Source: Corallococcus interemptor (GTDB taxonomy: Bacteria; Myxococcota; Myxococcia; Myxococcales; Myxococcaceae). Taken from it: DNA of 64,000 nt. Each line of letters starts with the position of its first letter. Positions within the stretch are counted from its first letter, which is position 1. Made by a program: the position numbers and the translations under genes. The notes beneath the pieces are model-generated. The model was given only the letters and a program-made list of their open reading frames with translations. It searched no databases and was not told where the DNA came from. Location of the stretch: positions 84,212 through 148,211 of the forward strand of contig NZ_RAWM01000004.1 in NCBI RefSeq assembly GCF_003668875.1, written 5' to 3'. This document shows positions 35,703 to 44,753 of the stretch, piece after piece.

Positions 35703-36854
35703 CTAGGCCGCGGAGGCCTCGGCGCGAGCGTCCGCGGCGGACATCCCGGGCGCCGCTGCCTTCACCAGCCGCTTCATGGACGCCTTGCCCACGACGACGT
35801 CCACCATCTTCCGCGCCCGCGTCCAGACGCTCTCCTGCACGTAGGGGATGCCGTACTTCTCGCAGAGGGCGCGCACGTGCGGCTGCGCCTCGCGGTACTT
35901 CAGCATCGGCAGGTCCGGCCAGAGGTGGTGCTCAATCTGGTAGTTCAGCCACAGGTGGGCGTAGTCGTTGAGGTCGCCGCCCGTGCGGTAGTTCGCGCTG
36001 CCCACCACCTGCTGCACCATGCGCTCCGCCTTGTTCGCGGGCGCGGAGTCGAAGCGGTACAGGTCCTCGCCGGTGTGGTTGGGCCCCACGACGAAGAAGG
36101 TGTGCAGGTTGGTGACGACGTCCGCCAGCACGGAGTTGCAGAACACGCTGAACGCCGCCCACGGTGACACCAGCAGGAACGCCGCGGGGTAGAGCCCGAA
36201 GAAGACGGTCGCGTACGGCAGGTAGCAGCGCGTGAAGAGCTCCCACAGCTCCGCGCGCGTCAGCGCCCCACCCTCGCGCCGGCCCTTGCGGCGCAGCGAG
36301 CCCAGCGTCTCCGGCGCGTAGTAGCTCGCGCGCCAGGTGACGGCCAGCAGCGCCAGCTGCACGTAGCGCAGGGCCAGCGGCCGGCCGTTGTCGCGCAGCG
36401 AGCCCTCCGCGTTGCGCTCCAGCAGGTCCGGATCCGCGTCCTCGCCGGTGTGCGAGTGGTGCAGCACGTTGTGCTCGAAGACCCACGCCTCCGGCAGCAT
36501 CCAGTCCAGCCAGTCCACGAACCGGCGCTTCCCCTTCGCGAAGCCCTTGCTGGTGCGCGACGCGGGCATGCCCGGCACGCGGTCATACCCGCGGTGCCCC
36601 ACGTGGTGCATGAGCAGCCAGCGCGTGGAGCGGCCCAGGCCCAGCGCCATCGCGGAGAGCGGGTTGGGGGCGATCCACGCCGTGGCCACGCCCAGCACCG
36701 ACGCGGCCTTGCCCCAGCGCTCCATCTTGCGCAGGTGCGCCGCGTCCGCCTCGCCCAGGTTGGCGTCCAGCCGGGCGCGCAGCTCCTTCAGCTCCCGGTA
36801 GAAGCCCTCCACGTCCACGGAAGCCAGGTCGAAGTCGGGGGTGGCGCGGGACAT
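35703..36854 (-). CDS. Membrane fatty acid desaturase
   Basis: A 383-residue di-iron membrane desaturase of the FADS-like family. The histidine boxes are MHHVGHRG, HNVLHHSHTGED (H-x3-HH-x-H) and QIEHHLWP (Q-x2-HH); the Gln-led third box is typical of front-end and acyl-lipid desaturases. Hydrophobic stretches between the boxes give about four membrane segments. A further H/N-rich GPNHTGEDLYRF lies before the third box. The substrate and double-bond position cannot be told from this. Myxobacteria make unusual unsaturated and polyunsaturated lipids, so a front-end role is possible. Confidence 0.86.
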   Translation of the reverse strand: MSRATPDFDLASVDVEGFYRELKELRARLDANLGEADAAHLRKMERWGKAASVLGVATAWIAPNPLSAMALGLGRSTRWLLMHHVGHRGYDRVPGMPASRTSKGFAKGKRRFVDWLDWMLPEAWVFEHNVLHHSHTGEDADPDLLERNAEGSLRDNGRPLALRYVQLALLAVTWRASYYAPETLGSLRRKGRREGGALTRAELWELFTRCYLPYATVFFGLYPAAFLLVSPWAAFSVFCNSVLADVVTNLHTFFVVGPNHTGEDLYRFDSAPANKAERMVQQVVGSANYRTGGDLNDYAHLWLNYQIEHHLWPDLPMLKYREAQPHVRALCEKYGIPYVQESVWTRARKMVDVVVGKASMKRLVKAAAPGMSAADARAEASAA

Positions 36855-36948
36855 GCGAAGGGACTCCTCGGGAGCAGGACGGGGACAACGGCCAATGAGG
36901 GCCGCACCGTAGCCTCCACCCGCCCTGACGCAAAGCGTCCCGTCCCGC

Positions 36949-37428
36949 TCACCCGCCCGCCGGGCGGCGGGGCAGCACCAGCTTCGCGACGAGCACCTGC
37001 ACCACGTCGCCCTTCTGGTTCTTCGTCTCGCTGCGCACGGTGGCCATGCCCCGGTCCGGCCGCGTGCGCGAGGGCGTCACCTCCAGCACTTCGCTCTCCA
37101 CGTGCAGTACGTCCCCCGGGCGCGTGGGCCTGGGCCAGCGGAGGTCCCCGCCCGCGCCCACGATGCCGCCCTTGAAGGGCAGGCCACTCTGGACGTTGAG
37201 CTTCATGGTGAGGGCCGCCGTGTGCCAGCCGCTGGCCGCCAGTCCCTCGAACAGCGTGTCCTTCGCCGCGGCGTCGTCCAGGTGGAAGCCCTGCGGATCA
37301 AACTCGCGCGCGAAGGCGACGATCTGCGCCGCATCCAGCGTGTGCGTGCCGCTGATGAACTTCTGCCCCACCGACAGGTCGTCCAGGAACAACGCCTGCC
37401 GCCCACCCCCCTCTTGCGTCGAAGCCAT
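36949..37428 (-). CDS. MaoC-like hotdog-fold dehydratase
   Basis: A 159-residue MaoC-type (R)-hydratase-like protein, of the group that hydrates enoyl-CoA. Family text: FLDDLSVGQKFISGTHTL at the N-terminus, FDPQGFHLDDAAAKDTLFEGLAASGWHTAAL carrying the Asp/His hydratase signature (D-P-x-x-x-H), and GGDLRWPRPTRPGDVLHVESEVLE. ATG 37428 is used; the frame extends to 37479 without good signals. It lies upstream of the desaturase on the same strand with 95 bases between. Confidence 0.86.
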   Translation of the reverse strand: MASTQEGGGRQALFLDDLSVGQKFISGTHTLDAAQIVAFAREFDPQGFHLDDAAAKDTLFEGLAASGWHTAALTMKLNVQSGLPFKGGIVGAGGDLRWPRPTRPGDVLHVESEVLEVTPSRTRPDRGMATVRSETKNQKGDVVQVLVAKLVLPRRPAGG

Positions 37429-37608
37429 GCCCGCGTCCCTCCGGAATGGATGCATATCCAGATGATGAGCATAATGCATCCGCGCGGGGCGGTTCTACCG
37501 TTGGGTGGCGCAGGCCGCTGGACGCCGAACGTTGAACATCACGCGCCCGCGCCGTCCGACCGCTGCCGGAACGACCAGGACCCGGGGTCCGTGGAGTATG
37601 AGCAGTGC

Positions 37609-39009
37609 GTGCCTCTCTCCTGCTTCCGCCGTCACCTGTCCGTCCTCGCCATGGCCCTGGCGGGCCTGTGGGCCCCCATGGCCCATGCCGGCGAGGACAC
37701 GCCCGTGTCGCCCGCCCTCCCACGCTCCCAGGTGGCGGAGGTGACGGTGGAGGGCGCGAACAAGACGCGGTCCTCCACCGTGCGCGCGTTCGGTCAGGTG
37801 GACGTGGGCGACGAGGTGGACCTCGACGAACTGGAGAAGGTGGAGCGGCGGCTGTTGGCCACGGGCCTCTTCCAGGAGGCCCGTGTGAGCACGGAGGCCC
37901 TGCCCGACGGACGCGTGCGGGTGGTGCTGCGGGTGAAGGACAAGGCGTCGTGGGTGGTGGCCCCCACGGTGGCGCTGTCCTCCGCGAACACCGGCGGCGG
38001 GCTGCTCTACGCGGAGAACAACCTGGGCGGCCGCGCGAAGAAGTTCGCCGTCGCGGCGCAGGTGAGCACCGGCGAGAGCGGCCTGTACGTGGGCTTCCTG
38101 GATCCGGTCCTCTTCGGCCTGCCGCAGCTCAAGTTCAGCCTGGAGGGCCAGCTCAAGAGCGACCGCGTGGACGAGTACAGCATGGACGCCAGCGAGGACG
38201 ACCCGGAGGTCCTCCGGCGCACGCGCTTCAACTCCGCGACCCTCAGCAGTGAGCTGGGCTTCATCCTCTTCGAGCGCGTGCGCGCGGCGGCGAAGTACCG
38301 CGTGGGCAGCATCGACGCGAAGTCACCGGACCCGGAGAAGCCGGTGACGACTCCACCGTTCGGCCTCGGCCCCGCCATGCGGGACGCGTCGCTGCGCCTC
38401 ATGGTGGGCCTGGACTCGCGCCAGACGCTGCACGCGGTGACGGAGGGGCTCAACCTGGAGGCCTCCTACGAGGTGTCCAGTCCAGGCGTGTGGAGCGAGT
38501 TCGACTACCGCAAGTTCGGCCTCCTCTATCGCCACGGCATCCGCTTCTTCGAGGAGAACAACCTGGTGCTGCGTGGAGAGCTGGTGCTGGGCCGGGACCT
38601 GCCCTTCCACCAGGAGCTGGTGATGGGCGGCAACACGCTGCGCGGCTTCCAGTACCGGCAGTTCCGCGGCGACAGCCGGCTCACCTTCACGGCCGAGTAC
38701 CACTTCCCCCTCTTCAAGGTGAAGTCGCTGGCCTTCCGGGGCGTGGCCTTCTCCGACACGGGCGCCATCGCGTGGTGGGACGTGGCCGAGGACAGGCTCC
38801 TGCGCGACGCCAACGGACGCGTCATCCGCAACTATCTGCCGGAGACCGTGACGGGCCAGAACCCCGTCACCGTGGCCCAGGGCGTGGGCGGAGGCCTGCG
38901 GCTGTATCTCAACAACGTCGTGCTGCCCCTCCTGGGCGTGGACGTCGCCTACGCCGTCAACTCCGGCCAGGTGCGCTTCTACCTCGTGGCCGGAGTCACG
39001 CCCTCCTGA
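37609..39009 (+). CDS. Omp85/BamA-family outer-membrane protein with one or two POTRA domains
   Basis: A protein of about 466 residues: a signal peptide (about 1-25, LSVLAMALAGLWAPMAHA), an N-terminal POTRA-like region (VAEVTVEGANKTRSSTVRAFGQVDVGDEVD, LATGLFQEARVST), and a C-terminal D15/surface-antigen beta-barrel (GGLLYAENNLGGRAKKF to the end) with the GGNTLRGFQYRQFRGD motif matching the RGF lid-lock of Omp85 proteins. It is shorter than BamA and resembles TamA or ShlB-like branches. No amphipathic terminal Phe is evident (ends VAGVTPS). Start is unsure: GTG 37609 or 37591 both give a signal; ATG 37651 would cut into it. Confidence 0.82.
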   Translation: MPLSCFRRHLSVLAMALAGLWAPMAHAGEDTPVSPALPRSQVAEVTVEGANKTRSSTVRAFGQVDVGDEVDLDELEKVERRLLATGLFQEARVSTEALPDGRVRVVLRVKDKASWVVAPTVALSSANTGGGLLYAENNLGGRAKKFAVAAQVSTGESGLYVGFLDPVLFGLPQLKFSLEGQLKSDRVDEYSMDASEDDPEVLRRTRFNSATLSSELGFILFERVRAAAKYRVGSIDAKSPDPEKPVTTPPFGLGPAMRDASLRLMVGLDSRQTLHAVTEGLNLEASYEVSSPGVWSEFDYRKFGLLYRHGIRFFEENNLVLRGELVLGRDLPFHQELVMGGNTLRGFQYRQFRGDSRLTFTAEYHFPLFKVKSLAFRGVAFSDTGAIAWWDVAEDRLLRDANGRVIRNYLPETVTGQNPVTVAQGVGGGLRLYLNNVVLPLLGVDVAYAVNSGQVRFYLVAGVTPS

Positions 39010-39018
39010 GGCGGTCCG

Positions 39019-39981
39019 CTACCCCGCGCGGGCAGCGCTCGCGTCCGCTTCCGGCGCAGGATCCGGAGGCAGCACCACGCCGGGCCACGCCTCCGGCGGC
39101 AGGTCCAGGCGGAACGGCGGCGACTCACCGCGCACCGTCCACCACAGCGCCTTGTCCGCGCACAGCGCCTGGGCGATGCGGCCGGACGTCGTGCGGACGC
39201 GCTCCACGACGGCCTGGTGCTCCTCCGGCGTCTGCGCCTCCAGCATCGCGACGACGTTGTCCCAGACGCGCTGCCGCCAGACGATGAGCATCTGCATCAC
39301 CGCCCGCTCCACCACCGGACGGCTGAAGGGCACGCGCAAGAGCAGCCGCGTGGACGTGCAGTTGTAGCGCTCCGCGAGCAGGTCCACGCACTCCGGGATG
39401 CACGAGCGGAGGATCTCGTTCACGTGGAAGTAGTCGTGCCGGTAGCGCGCCATGCGGCGCGGATCCACCGCCGGAGACTGGTGCGCGATGTTGTCGTAGA
39501 CGACCATTCCCAGGTCGTGGTTGATGTGGGCGCTCACGCCCAGCAGCGCGTCCTGATAGGGCTGCGTGAGGCGCTGGGCGGGGTAATGCGTCGCGAAGCG
39601 CCACGCCGCGGTGGGCAGCGGCAGGTTCTTCAGCGAGTCGCGCACCGCGATGAGCGCCTCCTCCGCGAAGCGGCCTGTCAGGTGCGAAAGCCACTCGGGC
39701 TCGAGAAAGCCGCCCGCGTCCTCCCGGCTCAGCAGGTGGACGACCTTGCGCGTGACGATGGCGTAGATGTCCAGGAAGATGGCGCGCGAGTCGTTGCGCG
39801 CGTTCAGCCGGGCGAGGATCTTCTCCAGACCCTCCAGCGCCTCCTCCGCGTTCACGGGGTTCCAGAGCACGTCATCCAGGCGGATGGGACCCTGTGCGTC
39901 CGGGTCCTTCGTCTCGTGGAGGTGGAGGGGAGTGGGACGCTGCGACCGGTGAGCCGAGGGGGAGGCCGGTGAGACATTCAT
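39019..39981 (-). CDS. DUF5995 family protein
   Basis: A 320-residue cytoplasmic protein resembling DUF5995 (PF19458), function unknown. Diagnostic pieces are NDSRAIFLDIYAIVT, EWLSHLTGRFAEEALIAV, ALLGVSAHINHDLGMVVYDNIA with an HxxxD-like pair, and DYFHVNEIL. Conserved His/Asp pairs suggest a metal site. The gene starts at ATG 39981 with GGAG-like bases (GAGCGTCATTCC on the sense strand is not a strong site). It is convergent with the Omp85 gene (nine bases apart). Confidence 0.65.
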   Translation of the reverse strand: MNVSPASPSAHRSQRPTPLHLHETKDPDAQGPIRLDDVLWNPVNAEEALEGLEKILARLNARNDSRAIFLDIYAIVTRKVVHLLSREDAGGFLEPEWLSHLTGRFAEEALIAVRDSLKNLPLPTAAWRFATHYPAQRLTQPYQDALLGVSAHINHDLGMVVYDNIAHQSPAVDPRRMARYRHDYFHVNEILRSCIPECVDLLAERYNCTSTRLLLRVPFSRPVVERAVMQMLIVWRQRVWDNVVAMLEAQTPEEHQAVVERVRTTSGRIAQALCADKALWWTVRGESPPFRLDLPPEAWPGVVLPPDPAPEADASAARAG

Positions 39982-40090
39982 GGAATGACGCTCCGCGGGT
40001 GGGGGAACGACTTCGCATGAAAGCTTATATCAACCGGTACTTCCGGTGACACCCGCCCACCCGGGAACGGCTGCCTGGTTTCAACAGACC

Positions 40091-40118
40091 CCCGCGTGTT
40101 GACACTCACGCGGGGGCC
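40091..40118 (-). terminator. Hairpin terminator between the cytochrome and DUF5995 genes
   Basis: A perfect 10-bp stem (CCCCCGCGTG / CACGCGGGGG) with an 8-base loop, 21 bases beyond the stop at 40140 read leftward. It is followed on that strand by TCTGTTGAAA, weakly T-rich, and is the best candidate terminator for the cytochrome operon. Confidence 0.7.
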
Positions 40119-40139
40119 TTTGTCACACTGGCGTCAAAC

Positions 40140-41393
40140 TCAGGGCGCGGTGCCTTCGCTCACGCTACCGCCCGTCTTGCCCAGGACGTACCTGGCGAGC
40201 GCCAGGGCGTTGTTCTCGTCGACGAGGGACTCGTAGGTGGGCATCTGCGTGCCCGGCTTGAAGGACTCCGGGTTGCGGATCCACTTGGCCACTTCCTCCG
40301 GGGCCTTGCCCTTGGCGCCCTGGAGCTTGGCCTCGAAGGCCTTGCCGGGGGCGTGGCAGGTGGCGCAGCCCAGGGAGCTGAACATCTTCTCCGGGTCCGC
40401 GGAGGGCTCCGCCTTGGGACGGCCACCGGTGGGCGGCGGCACGACCTTGTCGTTGGGCTTCATGGAGCGCAGGAAGGTGTAGAGGGCCGAAAGCTCCACG
40501 TCGTCCGCGTAGCGGTACTTGGGCATGGGCGGGCGCAGGATGTAGCCGCCCGGCGTCACGCCGGTGACCATGGCGTGCTTGAACTCATCCAGCGTCCACT
40601 TGCCGATGCCGGCCGTCTCGCTGACGGTGATGTTGGGGGACAGCAGCTTGCCCTCGCCGCCCAGCGGCGCCAGGTCGAACTCGAAGCCGCCGCTGAGCAC
40701 CGTGTCCGGGTGCTGCAGCTTCACGGCGCTGCCGTCGAAGCCCGGCGAGTGGCAGAAGACGCAGTCGTAGACGCTGCCGGCCAGGTAGCGGCCGTACTCC
40801 ACGGAGTCCGCCGCCTTCGCGGGCACGGGCACCGCTTCCGTGCGGCCCTTGTCGTTGATGCCCATGGCGAACGCGAACACCATCCGGCCCGGGGGCGACA
40901 GCTCGGAGCGCGGCGGCTGGAACTTCTCCGGCGCGAAGTCCGGGTGGCCGGAGCGCATGAAGCCGATGACCGCCGCGATGTCCTTGTCACCCATGTTGGG
41001 GAACGCGGGCATGGGGCGGAAGTGGTGGTTCTTGTCGATGCCGTTGATCACCATCCGGGCGATCTCCTGGTCCGTCCAGGCGCCCACGCCCTTCTCCGGG
41101 TCGGAGGTGATGTTGGCGGAGTAGAACGTGCCCAGGTCCGGCGGGAAGTCGTGCATCCGGTTGCCCACGGGCTTGGTGTTGCCACCGCCCGCGTGACACT
41201 CGGCGCACACCGCGCGGAACACCTGCTCACCGCGGGCAATGCCCTCCGGCGAGCTGTCGCGCGTGATGTTGGGTAGCGCCACGTAATCGTAGGTCTTGTT
41301 GATCTTGTGGGTGGCCACGCCCATGGCGGTGCCCGCGCCAATCAGGACCAGGGCGACCAACGCACCAATGGCGATCAGGATCTTCTTCATCAT
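40140..41393 (-). CDS. Triheme cytochrome c, membrane-anchored
   Basis: A 417-residue protein with an N-terminal membrane segment (about 4-24, ILIAIGALVALVLIGAG) and three c-type heme sites: C63AECH, C210VFCH and C342ATCH, each in a class I cytochrome c domain. Domains 1 and 2 pair like the gluconate/alcohol dehydrogenase subunit family; the third follows a Pro-rich linker (VPPPTGGRPK). Axial Met candidates are present (for example PPMPKYRYADD). The start ATG 41393 (MMKKIL) is preferred over 41429. It lies downstream, on the same strand, of a lipoprotein gene and the multiheme gene 42648, a likely shared electron-transfer system. Confidence 0.9.
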   Translation of the reverse strand: MMKKILIAIGALVALVLIGAGTAMGVATHKINKTYDYVALPNITRDSSPEGIARGEQVFRAVCAECHAGGGNTKPVGNRMHDFPPDLGTFYSANITSDPEKGVGAWTDQEIARMVINGIDKNHHFRPMPAFPNMGDKDIAAVIGFMRSGHPDFAPEKFQPPRSELSPPGRMVFAFAMGINDKGRTEAVPVPAKAADSVEYGRYLAGSVYDCVFCHSPGFDGSAVKLQHPDTVLSGGFEFDLAPLGGEGKLLSPNITVSETAGIGKWTLDEFKHAMVTGVTPGGYILRPPMPKYRYADDVELSALYTFLRSMKPNDKVVPPPTGGRPKAEPSADPEKMFSSLGCATCHAPGKAFEAKLQGAKGKAPEEVAKWIRNPESFKPGTQMPTYESLVDENNALALARYVLGKTGGSVSEGTAP

Positions 41394-41492
41394 GGGGAAC
41401 GCTTCTCCGGATGAATGGGGACGGCACACGACGCTCCGTCCGCCCCACGGGAAGGGGTGAACGGAGCGCCAGCGTTGGGACGGGTGAGGCGG

Positions 41493-42632
41493 CTACTGCC
41501 CGGGCACGCAGGTGCTGGGCGGGGGAATCTGGGGCGTCGTGGAGGGCGTCTTGCCGGCCATCTGGAGGCCCGCGAACGTGACGGCGCCCGGGGCCACGGG
41601 AAGATCCAGCGGCTGGTTGAACACCCAGGGGCGGTCCTCCGGGATGCTCGTGACGGTGTCCTTCACGTCGTAGTGGACCACCGTTGGCGGTCCCGGCGGC
41701 GACGGCGGGTGGACGACGGCGACGATGCCCAGGGAGCTGTTGGGCGCGGGCGGCCCCGGCGGGATGAAGAAGCCGCGCGTGGACTGGAGCGGCGCCAGCG
41801 CCGGCGGCAGCGCGCCCGGGGGCGCCCACTCGATGTTCAGCACGCGGACCCCGGTGGCTCCCGGCCCACTGGGCACCACGGTGGTATTCGCCGCCGGCAC
41901 ACGGAAGACGGGGAAGCCCGGCCGGTACAGCCAGAACACCGTCACGCCGCCGAAGCGCTCCGGCTTGAGCAGGTCCGCCACCGTGGTCGCCGTACCCTCC
42001 GCGGTCAGCGTCTTGGCGACTGCCTCCAGGATGCCCTTGTCACTCATCTGCAGGGCCTCCAGGCCCACGCAGGCGCTGTGCGCGGGCACCACCGGCCGCA
42101 CCGTCAGCGTGGGCACGTAGTTGCCCTCCGGCACGGGAGGCAACGGCGGCAGCGGCGGCTGTGCAGGGGCATTATTGGCCAGGGTGCCGCTCGGCGCCCC
42201 TGGCACCGCCGACGACAGCACGAAGAACGGGGCGCCCCGGCGCGTGGGCACCTTGTCCAGGGTCCAGATGCCTTTGGCGTCCGACGAAGCGACCACGCCG
42301 CTCGGCGCGAGCACCTGACCCGTGGCGCTGTCCAGCAGGGTGATGGGCACGTTCTGCACCACCGCGCGCTGCAAGAGCGGGCTGAACTCCGCGTACAGCG
42401 GCGGCAGCGGGCACTGCGCGGGCGGCGGCGCGCAGGCCGCCAGGTTGAAGAAGTAGGCCTCCGGGTCCACGGTGAAGCCCGTCAACCGGGAGGTGAGGCC
42501 CTCCGGCTCGCGGTTCTCGTAGACGGGGCGCGGCGTGAAGGTGGACGCCGCGGGGTTGGAGGAGGAGTCCTGGCAGCCGGCGTTCAGCAGGGCCGCGCCG
42601 AGGAGCGTTCCGACGAAGAGAGCTCTGTGCAT
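41493..42632 (-). CDS. Pro-rich lipoprotein in the cytochrome cluster
   Basis: A 379-residue predicted lipoprotein (lipobox LLNAGC) of unknown function with many prolines (PPLPPLPPVPEG, GPPAPNSS, PPSPPGPP). It has a tail PPPSTCVPGQ and no heme motif. The gene lies between the multiheme lipoprotein (15-base gap) and the triheme cytochrome. The short gap to 42648 makes co-transcription likely. A scaffold or partner role in the cytochrome complex is inferred only from position. Confidence 0.65.
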   Translation of the reverse strand: MHRALFVGTLLGAALLNAGCQDSSSNPAASTFTPRPVYENREPEGLTSRLTGFTVDPEAYFFNLAACAPPPAQCPLPPLYAEFSPLLQRAVVQNVPITLLDSATGQVLAPSGVVASSDAKGIWTLDKVPTRRGAPFFVLSSAVPGAPSGTLANNAPAQPPLPPLPPVPEGNYVPTLTVRPVVPAHSACVGLEALQMSDKGILEAVAKTLTAEGTATTVADLLKPERFGGVTVFWLYRPGFPVFRVPAANTTVVPSGPGATGVRVLNIEWAPPGALPPALAPLQSTRGFFIPPGPPAPNSSLGIVAVVHPPSPPGPPTVVHYDVKDTVTSIPEDRPWVFNQPLDLPVAPGAVTFAGLQMAGKTPSTTPQIPPPSTCVPGQ

Positions 42633-42647
42633 GGCGGGTTGCTTCCC

Positions 42648-44558
42648 CTACTTCGCGGGGAGGATGTGGCTGGCGGGGAGCTGATCGCCGCCGTGGCAGG
42701 TCTGCGCGCAGTTGCCGAACTTGCTGGGCGTGCCGCGCTGGTTGAAGGCGATCTGGAAGAACTCATCCCCGTGCTGGGAGATGTGGCACGAGCCGCACAG
42801 CGCCAGGCTGGGCCGCTCCGTGCTCTTGCGCGTCAGGTGACACACGGTGCAGTCCGCGCGGTTCGCCGGGTAGCTGGGCGAGTTCATGTGGATGCGGTGC
42901 ACCATCTCCTGCGTGCGGCCCACCGTGTCCGTGTCGTAGTGGTGGCAGACCTTGCAGCTCTCGATGTGGTCCACCGACAGGCCGTGGCGCAGGTTGTCCA
43001 GCGACAGCACGCCGCGGTGGCAGATCTGGCAGTTGCCCACGTTGCCCGGGTACGTCGTCGGCTCGTCCTGGCCCACCTGGAAGAAGAACGGGTTCAGCTT
43101 CGCGACGCGCTCGCCCATGGACGCGCGGTTGAACTTCACCAGCGCCACGTAGGTGCCCGGCTTCGCGTTCGCGGGCAGCGTGAACGTCTGGCGCGTGGGC
43201 CACTTGTAGTCAATGAGGCCCGGCGTCAGCCCCGTGAGCGTGGCGTCATCCAGCGTCGCGAACGGGAACGGCTTGGCGAAGAACTGCGGCTTGTCGCTGG
43301 GGTTGCCCAGGACCTGGAGGTCCTGCAGCGGGCCCGCGATGGCCACGTTGGAGATGGAGTCGTTCTCCGTGACCGTGGCGATGACGTTGGGGATGAAGGT
43401 GATCAGGCCGTTGGACTGGCCGCCGATGATCTCCCGCGCGCTGGGCAACAGGTCGCGCGAGTGCAGGTGGGCGCCCGCGCTGTCGCGCAGGTCCACGTAG
43501 ACGCTCACGTCCTCGCCGGGCTTGTAGAAGCTGCCCTCCTTCGGAGGAGCGAACACCAGCCGCGAGTCCAGGCCCGGGTTGCACTGCACCGGGTTGCCGG
43601 CGTCATCCGTGCAGCTGGACGGACGCTCATCCGGGATGACGTAGGTGACCGGGAAGTAGAACGGCTTGTCCGGCAGCTGGCTCCAGGTGGCCCGGAGCGC
43701 GCCGGGGCCGGACAGGCGCGGGACGCGCAGCACCTTGAAGGGGTTGGTGCTGCCCACCATGTCCACGCGCGCGATGGTGCGGGTGATGGGGCTCTGATCC
43801 AGACCGCCCGCGAAGCCCGTCACGGTGCCCGGGTCCTTGTCCCCGGGGAAGCGCGGCGGCTTGAGGTTCTCCGACCGCCAGGAGAAGCGGCTGTGGCCGG
43901 CGTAGGGCGAGGAGGCCAGCAGCTCCGAGCGCTGGTACGTCTGGCTCGCGCGCGGGGTGCCCGTCTCGTCCAGCACCTCCACGGTGATGGTGTCGTCCTT
44001 CACCTTCTGCCAGTTCGCGTTGCCGAACTGCACCTCGCGGGTCCAGCAGTCCTCCACGGCGCCGGCGAGGCTGTAGAAGCTCCACTCGTCCGGCCCCTGG
44101 TTGACGTTGGTCCAGTCCAGCCCCGCGAAGACGGACTGGTTCTTGATCCACGCCAGCGCGGCGGTCTGGTCGTTGGGGTTGTTGTGCTGGTTGACCACGG
44201 TCTCCGACACGGAGAACTGGTTCAGGAAGTACTGCGTGTCGGACAGGATCTGCATCGTCCCCTGGGGGGGCGACAGCGTCAGCGGGTTCTGCGCGAGTGG
44301 CGTGATGCACACGTCCGGGTACGGGACGTTCACGCCGTTCTTCGCGACCATCTGCCCGTTGGGAAGAAACGCGCAGCCGTTGATGTACTGGAGGCTGAGG
44401 CGGACCGCGCCGGAGTTGAGCCCCTGGTACGGGTCAAACCGCTTGGCGCCGCGGCCCGTGGTGGAGCCCTCGTCGTCGGTGACCTTGAGGAGGTTGCAGG
44501 ACAGCAGGGGCACCAGCAGGGCGCACCATGCGCTCTTCAGCAGGATTGAGCGGTTCAT
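42648..44558 (-). CDS. Multiheme cytochrome c lipoprotein (four CXXCH plus one CXXXCH)
   Basis: A 636-residue predicted surface lipoprotein (lipobox VPLLSC). The first ~500 residues look beta-rich, with no heme motif; all hemes lie in the last ~130. CXXCH sites are at C510QICH, C535KVCH, C570TVCH and C588GSCH. C617AQTCH has three residues between the cysteines. Extra histidines (HRIHMN, LRHGLSVDHIE, ISQHGD) can be distal ligands. The order lipobox, beta domain, clustered hemes and partner lipoprotein recalls OmcA/MtrC-type outer-membrane cytochromes. The closest relatives cannot be named without a search. ATG 44558 (MNRSILLKSAW) is chosen; the frame opens at 44579. Confidence 0.82.
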   Translation of the reverse strand: MNRSILLKSAWCALLVPLLSCNLLKVTDDEGSTTGRGAKRFDPYQGLNSGAVRLSLQYINGCAFLPNGQMVAKNGVNVPYPDVCITPLAQNPLTLSPPQGTMQILSDTQYFLNQFSVSETVVNQHNNPNDQTAALAWIKNQSVFAGLDWTNVNQGPDEWSFYSLAGAVEDCWTREVQFGNANWQKVKDDTITVEVLDETGTPRASQTYQRSELLASSPYAGHSRFSWRSENLKPPRFPGDKDPGTVTGFAGGLDQSPITRTIARVDMVGSTNPFKVLRVPRLSGPGALRATWSQLPDKPFYFPVTYVIPDERPSSCTDDAGNPVQCNPGLDSRLVFAPPKEGSFYKPGEDVSVYVDLRDSAGAHLHSRDLLPSAREIIGGQSNGLITFIPNVIATVTENDSISNVAIAGPLQDLQVLGNPSDKPQFFAKPFPFATLDDATLTGLTPGLIDYKWPTRQTFTLPANAKPGTYVALVKFNRASMGERVAKLNPFFFQVGQDEPTTYPGNVGNCQICHRGVLSLDNLRHGLSVDHIESCKVCHHYDTDTVGRTQEMVHRIHMNSPSYPANRADCTVCHLTRKSTERPSLALCGSCHISQHGDEFFQIAFNQRGTPSKFGNCAQTCHGGDQLPASHILPAK

Positions 44559-44753
44559 GGAAGACGAGGCCGGAAGCAATCAGGGGGAGGAAAGGGAGCA
44601 GGTGTCCTCACGCGCGGGCCCACGCGACCCACCCTTCCCGACGCCGCCAGCGCTCCGCCTCGCGGAGTCGGTAAGGCCCGGTAAGGGTTGGGAGGAGAAC
44701 ACCTCATCGCTCCGAACTGACCACATTATGAGAGTCCGCGCAATTCGTGGACT

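Noticed and set aside
41415..44549. A ~1040-codon plus-strand frame through the cytochrome cluster
   Set aside because: Antisense to CXXCH-bearing genes and lacking any recognisable motif.
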